A stretch of 64,000 nt of DNA, from the NCBI GenBank assembly GCA_963728545.1, contig CAVSKO010000002.1, positions 5,270,001 to 5,334,000 on the forward strand, given 5' to 3'. Shown piece by piece: positions 1-9,385 of this stretch (positions are counted from its first letter, which is position 1; the number at the start of each line of letters is the position of its first letter). The DNA comes from DASUNP01 sp963728545. GTDB taxonomy: Bacteria > Acidobacteriota > Blastocatellia > UBA7656. The notes beneath the pieces are model-generated. The model was not told the DNA's origin. It was given only the letters and a program-made list of their open reading frames with translations, and searched no databases. The translations under genes were made by a program, and so were the position numbers.

Positions 1-222
1 GTCAAGAATATAATCGTGGCCGAGCTGCGCGTGGACCGCACGCAACTGGAGCCTGCCACGCACCTGATGAAAGACCTCGGCGCGGACTCGCTCGACGCCC
101 TCAATATCGCTTTACGCCTGGAAGAAGCGTTCAAGATAAAGATACCGGACGAAGCCATCCCCAGATTCTTAACCGTCGGAGACATAGTCAAAGGAGTAGG
201 CGAGCATCTGGCCGCCCGCTGA
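1..222 (+). CDS. acpP: Acyl carrier protein, 5'-truncated by the window edge
   Basis: Carries the growing acyl chain on a phosphopantetheine arm in fatty acid (or polyketide-like) synthesis in the cytoplasm. The sequence shows the classic attachment motif LGADSLD; counting from the GTG at position 16 the modified serine is residue 25. The helical pattern and the ending VGDIVKGVGEHL are typical of the family. The frame stays open through position 1 (VKNIIV before the GTG), and ACPs are usually 75-85 residues, so the true start lies left of the window and the GTG at 16 is not the start. The exact pathway cannot be told without the upstream genes. Confidence 0.85.
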   Translation, partial: VKNIIVAELRVDRTQLEPATHLMKDLGADSLDALNIALRLEEAFKIKIPDEAIPRFLTVGDIVKGVGEHLAAR

Positions 223-252
223 TCTTTTATTATCTTCAGATATATTGTGTCC

Positions 253-342
253 TTTGGAGTGCGGCGACTTGTCGCCGCTTTTGATTTAGGCCAAAACGTT
301 GCCACCTTAACCCGAAAGCGGCGCGGGGCCCCGCGCTCCAAA
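253..342. repeat. 90-bp palindromic element with TTTGGAG/CTCCAAA ends
   Basis: The ends are inverted (TTTGGAG at 253-259, CTCCAAA at 336-342). Inside are two perfect hairpins: GCGGCGAC-tt-GTCGCCGC (261-278) and the self-complementary GCGCGGGGCCCCGCGC (321-336). The first 16 bases (TTTGGAGTGCGGCGAC) recur at 30441-30456, which marks it as a dispersed element. It follows the ACP gene and may also end its transcript. A promoter for the next gene was not recognised in 343-442. Confidence 0.6.
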
Positions 343-442
343 ATAAGCGTTTGAATTCAAGCAAACCCGTGTAGTATTGCTTGCGTATGATGTGATGAAA
401 TAATAGGTTCAATCGAGGATGAAGCGGACGAAGGAGACAGCT

Positions 443-2494
443 ATGAAAGTCAAACCGCGCCTGTTTTTGATCGCCGTCCTGGGCTTCTCTCTCATCGCTG
501 CTCGGCCCGCCAGCTCTTCACAAGACACGCAGATAGATCAGCTCGAACGTCTTCTCGAAAAGACGCGGCAGGACCTGCGTATACCTGCGATGTCCGCCGC
601 AATAGTCAAAGACCAGAAGGTCGTCTGGGCCAAGGGATTCGGCTTTGCCGATCTTGAGAACAAGATCCCCGCCACCGAGCATACGTCTTATCATCTCGCC
701 TCGCTTACGAAGACGTTTGCTTCGACCATCGTGATGCAGCTTGTGCAGGAAGGGAAAGTAAAGCTCGACGATCCCGTCTCGAAGTACGGCGTCATGCTCG
801 AATCCGAGGGCGTCATCAGGGTGAAGCATCTGCTCTCGCATACTTCGGAAGGCAACCCCGGCGAGCGATACCGCTACAACGGCAGTCGCTTTGGGGAGCT
901 TGATAAGGTCATACAGAAGGTGACCGGCAAATCCTTCGCCGAGCTTTTGATCGCAAACATACTCGACCCGCTCGCGATGGACGAGACCGGCCCGAACGCC
1001 CCCGCGACCGTGAAGACGAAATCACCCAACGCGACGGATCAAAAATCGGAAGAAGAGGTGAAGGCCGCCTTGATGGATTTCTTCGCCGGGTACAATGCGG
1101 GCAACGTCGATCAGATCGAGCGCGGTCTGGCTTCGCAACAAAACGGCTATCGTGCTGACGGCGGGCTGCTCGGCCCCATCGCAGACACGGCGGATTTGCG
1201 CGGATTTTTCCGCTCCGGCTCTAAGGTGAATCCTCAGGTCCAGAATCTGGAAACGGCTGTCTACGGCGACTCGGCGCTTACGACTTTTATCCTGACGGTC
1301 CATGTCACTCCGTCCAACAGGGCGCCCAACAAAGAAGGACCCTGGCGAGCTTCTTACGTCTGGAATAAACGCGACGGCGCGTGGAAGCTGGTTCACACGC
1401 ATCTGTCGCCGTTTAGCGGCTCACTTGTGACCGAGCGTCAGCAACAGAGGTTCGATGCGGTGATGAAGCGGATCGCGCAGCCTTACGCGCTCGATGATAA
1501 ATTTAATCCCGTGAAGATCAAATACCCGACCCATTTCAGCACGTCAGCCGGGCTGATCTCGTCGGTCCTCGATATGGCGAAATACGACATAGCCATAGAC
1601 CAAAATCGTTTTCTCACTAAAGAGACTCAGCAGCTCGCCTTTACGCCGATGGTCTCGACCAAGGGCGAACAGCTTCCGTATGGGCTGGGGTGGTTCACAC
1701 AGAATTACAAAGGCACGCGCTTGATCTGGCATTACGGATACTGGATGGCCAACTCGTCGCTCATCATCAAAGTGCCTGATCGAAACATAACCTTTATAGC
1801 AATGGCCAACACGGACAATCTGAGCCGGCCTACGGACCTCGGCGCGGGCGACGTGACAAGCTCACCCGTGGGGCTAGCTTTCTTAAAGACTTTCATCTTC
1901 CCCGAGATATTTAAAGAATCGCCGCCGGAGATAAACTGGAAGGCGCCGGCTGATCAGTTGCAGGCACAACTGAAGCTCGCATCTCAAAAGCCTTACAGCG
2001 ATCTGTATATTAAAGAGCTTCTGGTGCAGGCCCGTATGTTTGGCAGCGTTGGACAAAGAGACGATGCGAATCGGCTTTTCAAAGTCTACGGCCAGTTATA
2101 TGTGAAACCCATGCCCGCCGAGCTTTCAAGCCAGACGGCGCTTGCCGAGATAACTCGCGTAGCGGACAACGAAGACAAAACGGTCGAGTTTAATTTGGCC
2201 GAGGAGCGAATCGTCCGCATCTTTGCGATTGGAGAAGGACAAGGCGGGCAGATGTTTGATTACGGCTGGATTGAAAACGTCGAAACGGGCAGGCCCGCCT
2301 GGGAGATGAAAGAGCCGGAAACTAAGCACGCGGGCGGCGCGGGCAGAAACCGCAAAGCCGATCTAGTGGTGACGCTCCCGGCAGGAAAGTATCGTCTGCG
2401 CTACAAGGCTGATGACTCTCACTCATTTGATAACTGGAACACGCTTCCGCCGGATGTGAATTTCTGGGGCATCGCGGTCTACGCCAAACAGTGA
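443..2494 (+). CDS. Secreted serine hydrolase (beta-lactamase/PBP fold) with inserted NTF2-like domain
   Basis: Likely an exported serine hydrolase of the beta-lactamase-related class C/esterase group. Start ATG 443 is chosen over ATG 419 because AAGGAG lies 7 bases upstream and it opens directly on a signal peptide (about residues 1-25). The SxxK nucleophile is SLTK at residues 87-90, YRYN at 143-146 takes the place of the YxN motif, and HYG at 430-432 is the third motif. Between the two halves, about residues 201-325 read as a SnoaL/NTF2-like domain (EEEVKAALMDFFAGYNAGN near its start, YVWNKRDGAWKLVHTHLSPF near its end). The C-terminal 170 residues are a separate unassigned region. At 683 residues it is much longer than a plain beta-lactamase. 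The substrate is unknown. Confidence 0.75.
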   Translation: MKVKPRLFLIAVLGFSLIAARPASSSQDTQIDQLERLLEKTRQDLRIPAMSAAIVKDQKVVWAKGFGFADLENKIPATEHTSYHLASLTKTFASTIVMQLVQEGKVKLDDPVSKYGVMLESEGVIRVKHLLSHTSEGNPGERYRYNGSRFGELDKVIQKVTGKSFAELLIANILDPLAMDETGPNAPATVKTKSPNATDQKSEEEVKAALMDFFAGYNAGNVDQIERGLASQQNGYRADGGLLGPIADTADLRGFFRSGSKVNPQVQNLETAVYGDSALTTFILTVHVTPSNRAPNKEGPWRASYVWNKRDGAWKLVHTHLSPFSGSLVTERQQQRFDAVMKRIAQPYALDDKFNPVKIKYPTHFSTSAGLISSVLDMAKYDIAIDQNRFLTKETQQLAFTPMVSTKGEQLPYGLGWFTQNYKGTRLIWHYGYWMANSSLIIKVPDRNITFIAMANTDNLSRPTDLGAGDVTSSPVGLAFLKTFIFPEIFKESPPEINWKAPADQLQAQLKLASQKPYSDLYIKELLVQARMFGSVGQRDDANRLFKVYGQLYVKPMPAELSSQTALAEITRVADNEDKTVEFNLAEERIVRIFAIGEGQGGQMFDYGWIENVETGRPAWEMKEPETKHAGGAGRNRKADLVVTLPAGKYRLRYKADDSHSFDNWNTLPPDVNFWGIAVYAKQ

Positions 2495-2537
2495 GCGCGC
2501 ACGAGCTGCTGATTCAAACACAATTCGATCTGAGCTT

Positions 2538-4883
2538 ATGAAAAAAGCGCCGAAAGTGGCAGCCCCGAAAGTGTCGGCCACGAAAGTGGTAGCCCCGAAA
2601 GTGTCGGCCCCGATTAGCGAGCCAGCCGCGCGCGCGCGCGCGGCTGTTTTTTGGCTCTCTCTCTTGATTCTCGCTCTGGTCCCGCTCACGTTCACGACTG
2701 CGGTCTATCGAATATATTCGATGCCCAAGTTTGCGCTGTTGGTCGCGCTTTCGGCGGCCATCGCGCCGCTCGTTGCCATAGTCTCGCTCGACCGCGCGCG
2801 CCGGGAAAGCTTGCTTCACTTAAAAGAATCGAAGCATGCCTTAGTAGTCTGTCTCTACTTTATTATAGTTTCGATTTCCACCCTTTTCGGCGTGGCCCCC
2901 GTCGCGTCCGTGTTCGGCAGCATCTACAATCAGATGGGGCTGGTTACGCAGCTATGTTTCTTTGTCGTTTTTTTAGGACTGGTCATTGGAATAGGCAAAG
3001 ACCAGAAGCGGTTCGAGCGTGTGCTGTGGGTGATGGGGATAACGGGGTCGGTGATTGCCGCTTACGCTTGCTTGCAGTTTTTCGGCCTCGACCCTTACCT
3101 TCCGCAAAGCTTCTATACGATGAGTTCTACAGGCGGACCTGTGGTTCGCGTCATCGGCACGCTTGGGCATTCAAACAGTCTCGGCAACTTTCTCCTGTAC
3201 ACGACTCCGATATGTGCGGGCCTCGCGATAGGGGCAAAGGGCGAATCGCGCTGGCTTATGGCTGGGGCCACGATTCTTTCAGCCGCCGCCGTTGCATTCA
3301 GCGGGACCCGCGGCGCGTGGCTGGGACTGGTCGCAGGCGGAATTACTTTCGCCGCGCTCATGCTGAAAGGCCGCTTCAGCCGTCTGCTGAAAATGCCCGG
3401 GCGACTTATCCTGCAAACAGCGATAGTTTTTATCGTGATTTTGATCTCGGTACTGGTGATCATCTCAACCCCTGCGTCGCGCGGAATCGTCACGCGAGTC
3501 CGGGCGGTTGCGACGGAGGGGTTTACAGGCGCAGGCCGGACCATTCTCTGGCGCGATTCGATCAAAATGGTTCCGGCTTACTCTCTCACCGGCTCCGGGC
3601 CTGAAGGCTTTCGCAAAGCGTTTCTGGCTTACAAATCAAAAGAGCTGGCGCGCAACGCGCCGCAGATCAATAACGAAAGCTCGCATAACGCTTACCTGGA
3701 CGCCTCCATATCTTACGGGTTGCCGGGCGCGATTGCCTACATAGCAATTATCGCGTCGGCTTTCATACTTTTGATGCGGTCGCGCCGCCGCGCCGCAACC
3801 CTGCGACGGCGAGTCGTCATCACCGGACTCTTATCGGCGCTCGTGGCCGTGACGATTCATAACTTTTTTATCTATGACCAGATTTCGACCGGGCTATATT
3901 TTTTTGCCGTCGCTGCGCTCGCTTTAGTATCAATCCGCGTGGCGGGCGACCAGGCGCCCGCAGCCGAAGAAAGCTCCGGGCAAGCTATCAAAACCGGGTG
4001 GCCGAAGTGGGCAGTCGCGGCAGCCGGTTGCGCTCTCTTTGTCGCCGCCGCCTGGTACTCTATAAGCTTGTTTCGAGCCGATGCGGCGATAAGCGGCGCC
4101 TTCTTTTCATCCAATCGGGGTGAGGTTGATCTAGTGGTAGGATACGGCCTGCTGGCTACGAGCGGGCCTGACCCGGCAGGTGATTATGATTACCTGTTTA
4201 TGCACGCGCTTGTTCGATGCGTTGACCGCATGCAGTCGGGCAATAAATCGCAAGCCGAATTCGATAAGCTTCAAGAGAAGCGAGCTGCAATTATCAACCT
4301 GGGAATTATTCACGGCGAGCGGTCGGTTGCGCACACGCTCACGCCCGACGCGAGCCATCTGCTTCTGGCATATCTCGCCCTCAAGGCGGATGATTCAACA
4401 CGACTGCGAGCTAATGCAGCGGAGGCGCTCAGGTGGGACCCTCTGTTTCCGAGCGCGCACACGCTTATGGCGGAAGCCTATCTAGCCGAAGGCGACCGCG
4501 AACAGGCGGCGCGCGAAGCCCAGCTAGCCCTTGATATTAGTCGGTCAGCGCGCGACGCTCGCGGCGTGCTCAGGCGATTGCGCAGGGGGTTTAAGAAACG
4601 TTACCCCAGGCTGGAAGAGCGAATTGAGCGCGGGCGCGAGCTGGCAAGCGCGGGCAAGACAGATAAAGCCCTCGCAGTCTTAAAACACGCGATCAGACAC
4701 GCCAGAGGCCCTTGCCCCGAGTGCCACAGCGCACTCGCTTCGACCTACGAGTCGGTCAGGCTCTACAAAGAAGCAATAGCCGAATGGCAGATATTTATTG
4801 AGCAAACGCCCGACCGGGCATCTGCCGAGCTGGCCCGGCGGCAAGTGGATATGCTCAGCCAAAAAGTGGATGTGAATAACTAA
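2538..4883 (+). CDS. O-antigen ligase-family membrane protein with C-terminal TPR region
   Basis: A polytopic membrane protein of the Wzy_C/WaaL type, expected to transfer or polymerise glycans on the periplasmic side. About residues 35-470 are largely hydrophobic helices. The family-typical stretch AFSGTRGAWLGL and the SSHNAYLDASISYGLPGAIAY segment are visible. The soluble C-terminal part (about 580-781) contains TPR-like helices. The N-terminus is unusual: a Lys/Val/Ala-rich repeat (APKVSA twice) followed by ARARAA from a CG run. It starts 43 bases after the serine hydrolase on the same strand with only a weak ribosome site, so cotranscription is possible. WaaL and Wzy cannot be told apart from sequence alone. 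Confidence 0.72.
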   Translation: MKKAPKVAAPKVSATKVVAPKVSAPISEPAARARAAVFWLSLLILALVPLTFTTAVYRIYSMPKFALLVALSAAIAPLVAIVSLDRARRESLLHLKESKHALVVCLYFIIVSISTLFGVAPVASVFGSIYNQMGLVTQLCFFVVFLGLVIGIGKDQKRFERVLWVMGITGSVIAAYACLQFFGLDPYLPQSFYTMSSTGGPVVRVIGTLGHSNSLGNFLLYTTPICAGLAIGAKGESRWLMAGATILSAAAVAFSGTRGAWLGLVAGGITFAALMLKGRFSRLLKMPGRLILQTAIVFIVILISVLVIISTPASRGIVTRVRAVATEGFTGAGRTILWRDSIKMVPAYSLTGSGPEGFRKAFLAYKSKELARNAPQINNESSHNAYLDASISYGLPGAIAYIAIIASAFILLMRSRRRAATLRRRVVITGLLSALVAVTIHNFFIYDQISTGLYFFAVAALALVSIRVAGDQAPAAEESSGQAIKTGWPKWAVAAAGCALFVAAAWYSISLFRADAAISGAFFSSNRGEVDLVVGYGLLATSGPDPAGDYDYLFMHALVRCVDRMQSGNKSQAEFDKLQEKRAAIINLGIIHGERSVAHTLTPDASHLLLAYLALKADDSTRLRANAAEALRWDPLFPSAHTLMAEAYLAEGDREQAAREAQLALDISRSARDARGVLRRLRRGFKKRYPRLEERIERGRELASAGKTDKALAVLKHAIRHARGPCPECHSALASTYESVRLYKEAIAEWQIFIEQTPDRASAELARRQVDMLSQKVDVNN
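2549..2611 (+). repeat. 30-bp tandem duplication plus CG dinucleotide run
   Basis: Two near-identical 30-bp units built on GCCCCGAAAGTGTCGGCC encode the repeated APKVSA residues of the ligase N-terminus. Just downstream, 2627-2643 is an almost uninterrupted CG dinucleotide run in frame. Both are slippage-prone and inside coding sequence. Confidence 0.6.
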
Positions 4884-5140
4884 ACTTTCTGCTTTATCAG
4901 CAAGAGAGACTTAACACAAATCGGCAAAAAAAGACTCACACATGAGAAGCCAGATGTGCTATCCTCGCAAATGCTCTGGGCCGAAACGTAGCAAAAGCAG
5001 GAAGCCATCAATAATAGATCGAAGTCAAGCGAGACTTGATTTACCCAATAATCGCAGCACTTAACCCTCGTCGTCTGATCTCCCACCCTCCAAAGTCAGA
5101 TGCGAGATTCTGCGACCAGAGCTTTTTAAGGAGATTGAAA

Positions 5141-6181
5141 ATGAGAAGATTCAAATACACGCTGCTAGTGGCCATTGGGGTTCTATTCTTCGCCGCCACA
5201 CAATATGCCTCTGGGACTCAAGACGTTAAGTCAGGCCCGCCTCCAGCGCATGAATGGGGAAGCGGGGTAGTTCCTCCAGCGCCTAACGGGGCTCCGCCTG
5301 AGGTGGGGTCTTGCGGGTCTACGACCCTGCGCTTTGACGAGCTTCCCACGCAGCCCGTTAACGGCTTGATCTTCAGAGGGGTCATCTTCAGGTTCTTCGT
5401 AGGCGACACCGAGTCTACAGATGCCGTGTACAATGGTTCGGGGCCAGGAATACAAACTTTCGTTCAGGACCCATCTTTGGAAGGCACGGCCTTTGGCCGG
5501 CTGGAGCTGGATTTCCCAGCATCTACGCCTACGCTCTCATTCGGCATTGCGCGCAATACAACTGCACCGCTGTTCCCGGGAGCGACCGTCGAATTGATAG
5601 GGCCGGGACCTGTTCCGATAGGGACTTTCCCTGTGAACCTAGCGCCCACGTTTCTAGGCGGGTTTGCAGAGGGCCAGTTCAGCTACGGCGGCCCGATACC
5701 TGTCATACGGGCGATAATTAGATTTAACTCGCCTACTACGGCTTCGAGATTTGCTATAGACAATCTCTCCTACGTGGGATTCCCCATAGTCTTGCAGGAT
5801 GACGCTAACCCTGACTTGGTTCTACAGTTCAACCCATTTACCGGCGACTATGAGTTCATCAATTGCGCTACGGGCTTGATGGTATTTGGGAGAGGCGGCT
5901 CTGCTTCAAACCTCGGCTGTATCCTCGCGTTCGGATCAGGCGGCGGCTTTAAGGGAGGGCCCAATCAAGTCACCGCGTTGGTCAACACTTGCGCGAGGTC
6001 GGGCACGGCAACCGTGCGTATCGGATCATCAACCTTTAACATTAGTGACAGTAACATCGATGACAATCTCTGCTGTGAAGAGGGCGGGGAAAACAAGCAA
6101 GCGGTGGGGAACAAGCTGGGCCGCGGCGATTTGCCACGGTTGAACAAGAAAGCAAAGAAGCTATTTAAGAACAAAAAGTGA
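5141..6181 (+). CDS. Secreted protein with N-terminal beta domain and conserved C-terminal NCATG/FNISDSN domain
   Basis: Function unknown. ATG 5141 is preceded by AAGGAG with good spacing and opens a signal peptide (MRRFKYTLLVAIGVLFFAATQY). Residues of about 60-235 form a beta-rich domain (FDELPTQPVNGLIF at its start) resembling extracellular carbohydrate-binding or PEP-CTERM-like beta sandwiches, but no firm family is assigned. The last 100 or so residues (FINCATG, GRGG, FGSGGG, VNTCARSGTATV, FNISDSNIDDNLCC) align by eye with the C-terminus of the next gene at 6549-8561. Several cysteines suggest disulfides. It ends in a Lys-rich tail. A hairpin terminator follows at 6204. Confidence 0.7.
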   Translation: MRRFKYTLLVAIGVLFFAATQYASGTQDVKSGPPPAHEWGSGVVPPAPNGAPPEVGSCGSTTLRFDELPTQPVNGLIFRGVIFRFFVGDTESTDAVYNGSGPGIQTFVQDPSLEGTAFGRLELDFPASTPTLSFGIARNTTAPLFPGATVELIGPGPVPIGTFPVNLAPTFLGGFAEGQFSYGGPIPVIRAIIRFNSPTTASRFAIDNLSYVGFPIVLQDDANPDLVLQFNPFTGDYEFINCATGLMVFGRGGSASNLGCILAFGSGGGFKGGPNQVTALVNTCARSGTATVRIGSSTFNISDSNIDDNLCCEEGGENKQAVGNKLGRGDLPRLNKKAKKLFKNKK

Positions 6182-6203
6182 CCCACGCCTTTTAGTTATC
6201 AAC

Positions 6204-6240
6204 GGGGGCTGAGCAGGCAAAGCTCGGCCCCCGCCTTATT
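6204..6240 (+). terminator. Rho-independent-like terminator
   Basis: GGGGGCTGAGC (6204-6214) pairs with GCTCGGCCCCC (6222-6232) with one G-T wobble, 22 bases after the stop of the secreted protein. The T-run is weak (CTTATT). Confidence 0.6.
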
Positions 6241-6548
6241 CCAACGAGTTTCAAAGCAATCGAGCAAGGGATTCAAAAGCGCCCTTCGCGCCGACTCGCG
6301 CAATTCGCGCAGGAATGGTCAGCAAATCGGGAATATGCTCATCATTACAACAAAGCCTGAATCCCTAGATAAAGCGAAACTTCCTATTGAATCGAATAGA
6401 GCTTTGGCGTATGATAAGCCGCGTCTATTTCGAATAGGGTCATCGGTCGTTCCTCCTCTTTCCACGCAACGACCGAGGTTAGTTAACTGCTTCATCCAAT
6501 ATTATCTCTGGCTTTGGGCCTGGATAACCTACTTAGGAGGATTACAAG
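6241..6548. other. Intergenic leader region
   Basis: About 310 bases without a credible gene between two secreted-protein genes. It is AT-richer than the flanks, and no recognisable riboswitch or repeat was seen. The last 15 bases carry the strong AGGAGG ribosome site of the next gene. Confidence 0.4.
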
Positions 6549-8561
6549 ATGAGAACTAGGAGAAATGCAAAGCGTCTGATTCTGGTAGCTCTGGTGGTGA
6601 CAGCTTTGACAGCCATCTCGCTTATATGGCTGAAGTCAACGCCCGTGCGCGCCAGTTCAGCCAATATCGATGAGGCCTTCGCAGCATTACAGCAGGCCCG
6701 AGCAGTAGAAAGAAACAAGCCTACGAAGGATAACGCCCGCGCTTCGGAAGCAGCCCTGCACAATTACAATAGAGCCGTCGCGGACCGCATTGCGGAAATT
6801 AATGCGAGAATAGGCGAGCTGAACGAATTGATGGGGTTGATTACAGACAGAGCTTTCGATATCCGAAATGAGCCCCAGAAAAGGCCCGACGCACAGCTGC
6901 AAGCTGAGTATGATGCTTTGCAGGCGGAACTGGGCAATCTCACAAATACACCTTTAGCGCCGGGTAACCTGAACACGGTGACGGAAGTCGAGCCGAATAA
7001 CACCTGCCTGACTGCCAACGCGCTCAACCTGAACGCGAACGGCTGCCGCGTGGCTTCGGGCGCGATCACGGCCGGCGACATTGATTTCTGGTCGTTTACG
7101 GCCCCGGCAAACTCAAGAGTATGGGCCTATGTAGATACGGGCGGCGGCCAATCTTCGCCTTTAAATGATCGGGATTCGTTCCTCTCGCTTTTCGGCGCCA
7201 ATTGCGGCGCCCTGATTGAAGAGGACGACGACGACGGGAGCGGCAACGGCGGCGACTCGGTTACCGAATCCGGCTTCGCCTCGACCATATCGGGCAGGAC
7301 GCTGGCGGCTGCGGGGACCTACACCTTGGCCGTCGAAGGCTTCGGCCCGACAAGCGTTATCCAGCCTTATCGCCTGTTTGTCGTCGTATCGACGGGCAGC
7401 ACTCCGGAAGCCGAGCCGAACAACACGGCCGCAACGGCAAACCCGGGACTGACGACCGGCAGCGTCGTGGTTAAGACCGGCTCGATCACGCCCGCCGGAG
7501 ACGCGGACTTCTTTACGATAGTGGCGAATGCCGGCGATGTCTTTTACATCAGCGGAGACGGCAACCCCGAGCGTGATGCCACAAACACGGACCTTATCCT
7601 CGACATTACACACCCGGATGGAAGAACGCTACTTCAGCCGCCAATAGACAGCGGGCTTGGCGGAAGCGCCGGCAACCCTGAGGGCGAAGCGGGCTCTTTC
7701 GCGGTCCCTGTTAGCGGGACATACGCCGTGAGCGTCAGGGGCTTTGGCACATCGACCGGCACTTATGGCCTGTTGATCGCCAGGTGCAGCCCCGTGAATA
7801 TATGCCCTGTGAACACGTTTACGGGAACACTCGGTTCAAACAGCACACAGAACCCTGGCATAAGCGGCGTACAGAACGGGCGGTTGAATCGCTTCGTCGA
7901 TCAGACCGGCGCGTGCAATAACGTCAGGACATGCCCCCTGCAGTTCACGACCGTAGGCGCGCGACCGTTTGACGCTTACACGTTCCAGAATCCCAGCTCC
8001 TCTAATGCCTGCGTGACCGTAGTGATTGATGCCCAGGCTTGCCTGGTTAACAACTTCCTCGTAGTGGCTGCTTACTCGGGGCAAGTTTATGACCCGGTCA
8101 ACCAGTGCAGCTTCTATCTGGCGGACATCGGCGGCAGCCCGAACCCAACCGGGGTCTTCTCGTTCAATGTGCCGGCAGGCCAATTCTTCACGCTGGTCAT
8201 AACTGCGGCGAACGCAAGCCCGTTAGTTTGCGGAACGCCCTACAGAGTGACCATCACGGGCTTACCGACTTTCACAACGAGCATACAGGATCCGGTTACC
8301 GGCAACACGCTGCAGATCAACTGCACAACGGGCACTTTCCTGTTCACAAATTGCGCGACGGGAACGTCGGTGAGCGGAAGAGTCGGCTGTGTGTCGTTTG
8401 GCTGCAACCTGTTCTTCGGAAGCGGCAAAGGAGCGGGCGCTCAATTTAGTGGTTCGATCAATACTTGCACAGGCGAAGGCAGTGTAAGCGGAACCATCGG
8501 AGGAACGCCCTTTAGCATCAGCGATAGCAACGTCAATAACAACACCTGCTTCTGCCCTTGA
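6549..8561 (+). CDS. Secreted protein with two PPC-type domains and C-terminal NCATG/FSISDSN domain
   Basis: An exported multidomain protein of unknown role. AGGAGG is placed 8-9 bases before ATG 6549. Residues 1-35 are a signal peptide or anchor, and 40-130 are predicted alpha-helical coiled coil. Two bacterial pre-peptidase C-terminal (PPC)-like beta domains follow: about 140-285 (TEVEPNNTCLTANAL, GDIDFWSFTAP, GTYTLAVEGFG) and 290-415 (PEAEPNNTAATANP, GDADFFTIVANAGD, GTYAVSVRGFG). A Cys-rich beta region spans about 415-580. The final 90 residues repeat the C-terminal domain of the 5141-6181 protein (FTNCATG, FGSGKGAG, INTCTGEGSV, FSISDSNVNNNTC). PPC domains are usually carried by secreted proteases or adhesins, but no catalytic domain is present here. 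Confidence 0.75.
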   Translation: MRTRRNAKRLILVALVVTALTAISLIWLKSTPVRASSANIDEAFAALQQARAVERNKPTKDNARASEAALHNYNRAVADRIAEINARIGELNELMGLITDRAFDIRNEPQKRPDAQLQAEYDALQAELGNLTNTPLAPGNLNTVTEVEPNNTCLTANALNLNANGCRVASGAITAGDIDFWSFTAPANSRVWAYVDTGGGQSSPLNDRDSFLSLFGANCGALIEEDDDDGSGNGGDSVTESGFASTISGRTLAAAGTYTLAVEGFGPTSVIQPYRLFVVVSTGSTPEAEPNNTAATANPGLTTGSVVVKTGSITPAGDADFFTIVANAGDVFYISGDGNPERDATNTDLILDITHPDGRTLLQPPIDSGLGGSAGNPEGEAGSFAVPVSGTYAVSVRGFGTSTGTYGLLIARCSPVNICPVNTFTGTLGSNSTQNPGISGVQNGRLNRFVDQTGACNNVRTCPLQFTTVGARPFDAYTFQNPSSSNACVTVVIDAQACLVNNFLVVAAYSGQVYDPVNQCSFYLADIGGSPNPTGVFSFNVPAGQFFTLVITAANASPLVCGTPYRVTITGLPTFTTSIQDPVTGNTLQINCTTGTFLFTNCATGTSVSGRVGCVSFGCNLFFGSGKGAGAQFSGSINTCTGEGSVSGTIGGTPFSISDSNVNNNTCFCP

Positions 8562-8606
8562 GCTGAGGCTCAAGCTGCTTGAGCAGGATTGACCTGCATC
8601 GCGAGT

Positions 8607-8660
8607 AAAAAGACGGGACGGAGGAGCCGATACTCTCAGCTCTTCCGTCCCGTCTTTATT
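8607..8660. terminator. Bidirectional terminator between convergent genes
   Basis: AAGACGGGACGGA (about 8610-8622) pairs with TCCGTCCCGTCTT (8644-8656), flanked by an A-run on the left and TTATTTT on the right. It lies between the secreted protein (+) and mglA (-). Confidence 0.75.
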
Positions 8661-8669
8661 TTAAGAAGG

Positions 8670-8692
8670 ATTTGAGATTTCAAATCTCAAAT
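8670..8692. repeat. Perfect 23-bp palindrome with 7-bp period
   Basis: ATTTGAGATTT, a central C, then AAATCTCAAAT. The units GATTTGA/GATTTCA have a 7-bp period, like other sites in this window. Confidence 0.5.
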
Positions 8693-8699
8693 TTATATT

Positions 8700-9294
8700 T
8701 TATCCGCCGCTCGTTTTGCGAAGCTCAAGAAGGACTTGCTTGGCGACGGCCTTTAGCGTGTCGAATACGCCTACGCCCCGATTGGCCACGCCTTCAAATA
8801 CCGGCTCATCCTTGCGCAGCAGCTCTGCCGCAAGGTCGCGGACCGGCACCACGTTCGGCAAATCGCGTTTGTTGAGCTGTAGCACGTAAGGAACCTTCAT
8901 CAGGTCATAGCCGTGCTGTTTGAGGTTGGATTCGAGGTTAAAGAGCGATTCCACGTTCGCGTCCATGCGCTCGCGTTGCGAGTCTGCGACAAAGACTACG
9001 CCGTCGACGCCTTTTAAGATGAGCTTGCGCGAGGCGTCATAAAATACCTGGCCCGGAACGGTGTAAAGATGAAAGCGGGTTTTAAATCCGCGCACCGTGC
9101 CCAGGTCGAGTGGCAGAAAATCGAAAAACAATGTGCGGTCGGTTCTCTGTGGCGAGGCTGATAAGTTTCCCTTTCGCCTGCGGCGCGGTCGAGTCGTATA
9201 TGTATTGCAGATTGGTAGTCTTCCCGCCCAGACCCGGTCCGTAATAAACAATTTTGCAATTGATCTCGCGCGATGCGTAATTGATGAACGTCAA
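8700..9294 (-). CDS. mglA: MglA-type small GTPase, split by a +1 frameshift
   Basis: A Ras-like GTPase of the MglA family, which sets cell polarity and drives motility or surface functions with MglB as its GAP. TTG 9294 is the start, with AAGGA upstream. The first frame (9294 to about 9145) holds the P-loop GPGLGGKTT and ends KGKLISLATE. The family sequence then continues one base over as TDRTLFFDFLPLDLG, TVPGQ (switch II), and NKRD (G4), ending at 8700. Dropping one base at plus 9143/9144 (GGTTCTC to GGTCTC) restores about 197 codons of normal MglA. Conservation on both sides argues against an old pseudogene. It lies about 90 bases downstream of mglB on the same strand. Confidence 0.85.
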
Positions 9295-9385
9295 GGCTCG
9301 TATTCCTTATCTGTACTGGGGCCGGTGAGGTCGGGGGTTGCTACCGGTCGGTTCACGCCTTCAGGGGCAGACTCACAGGGTGAGA

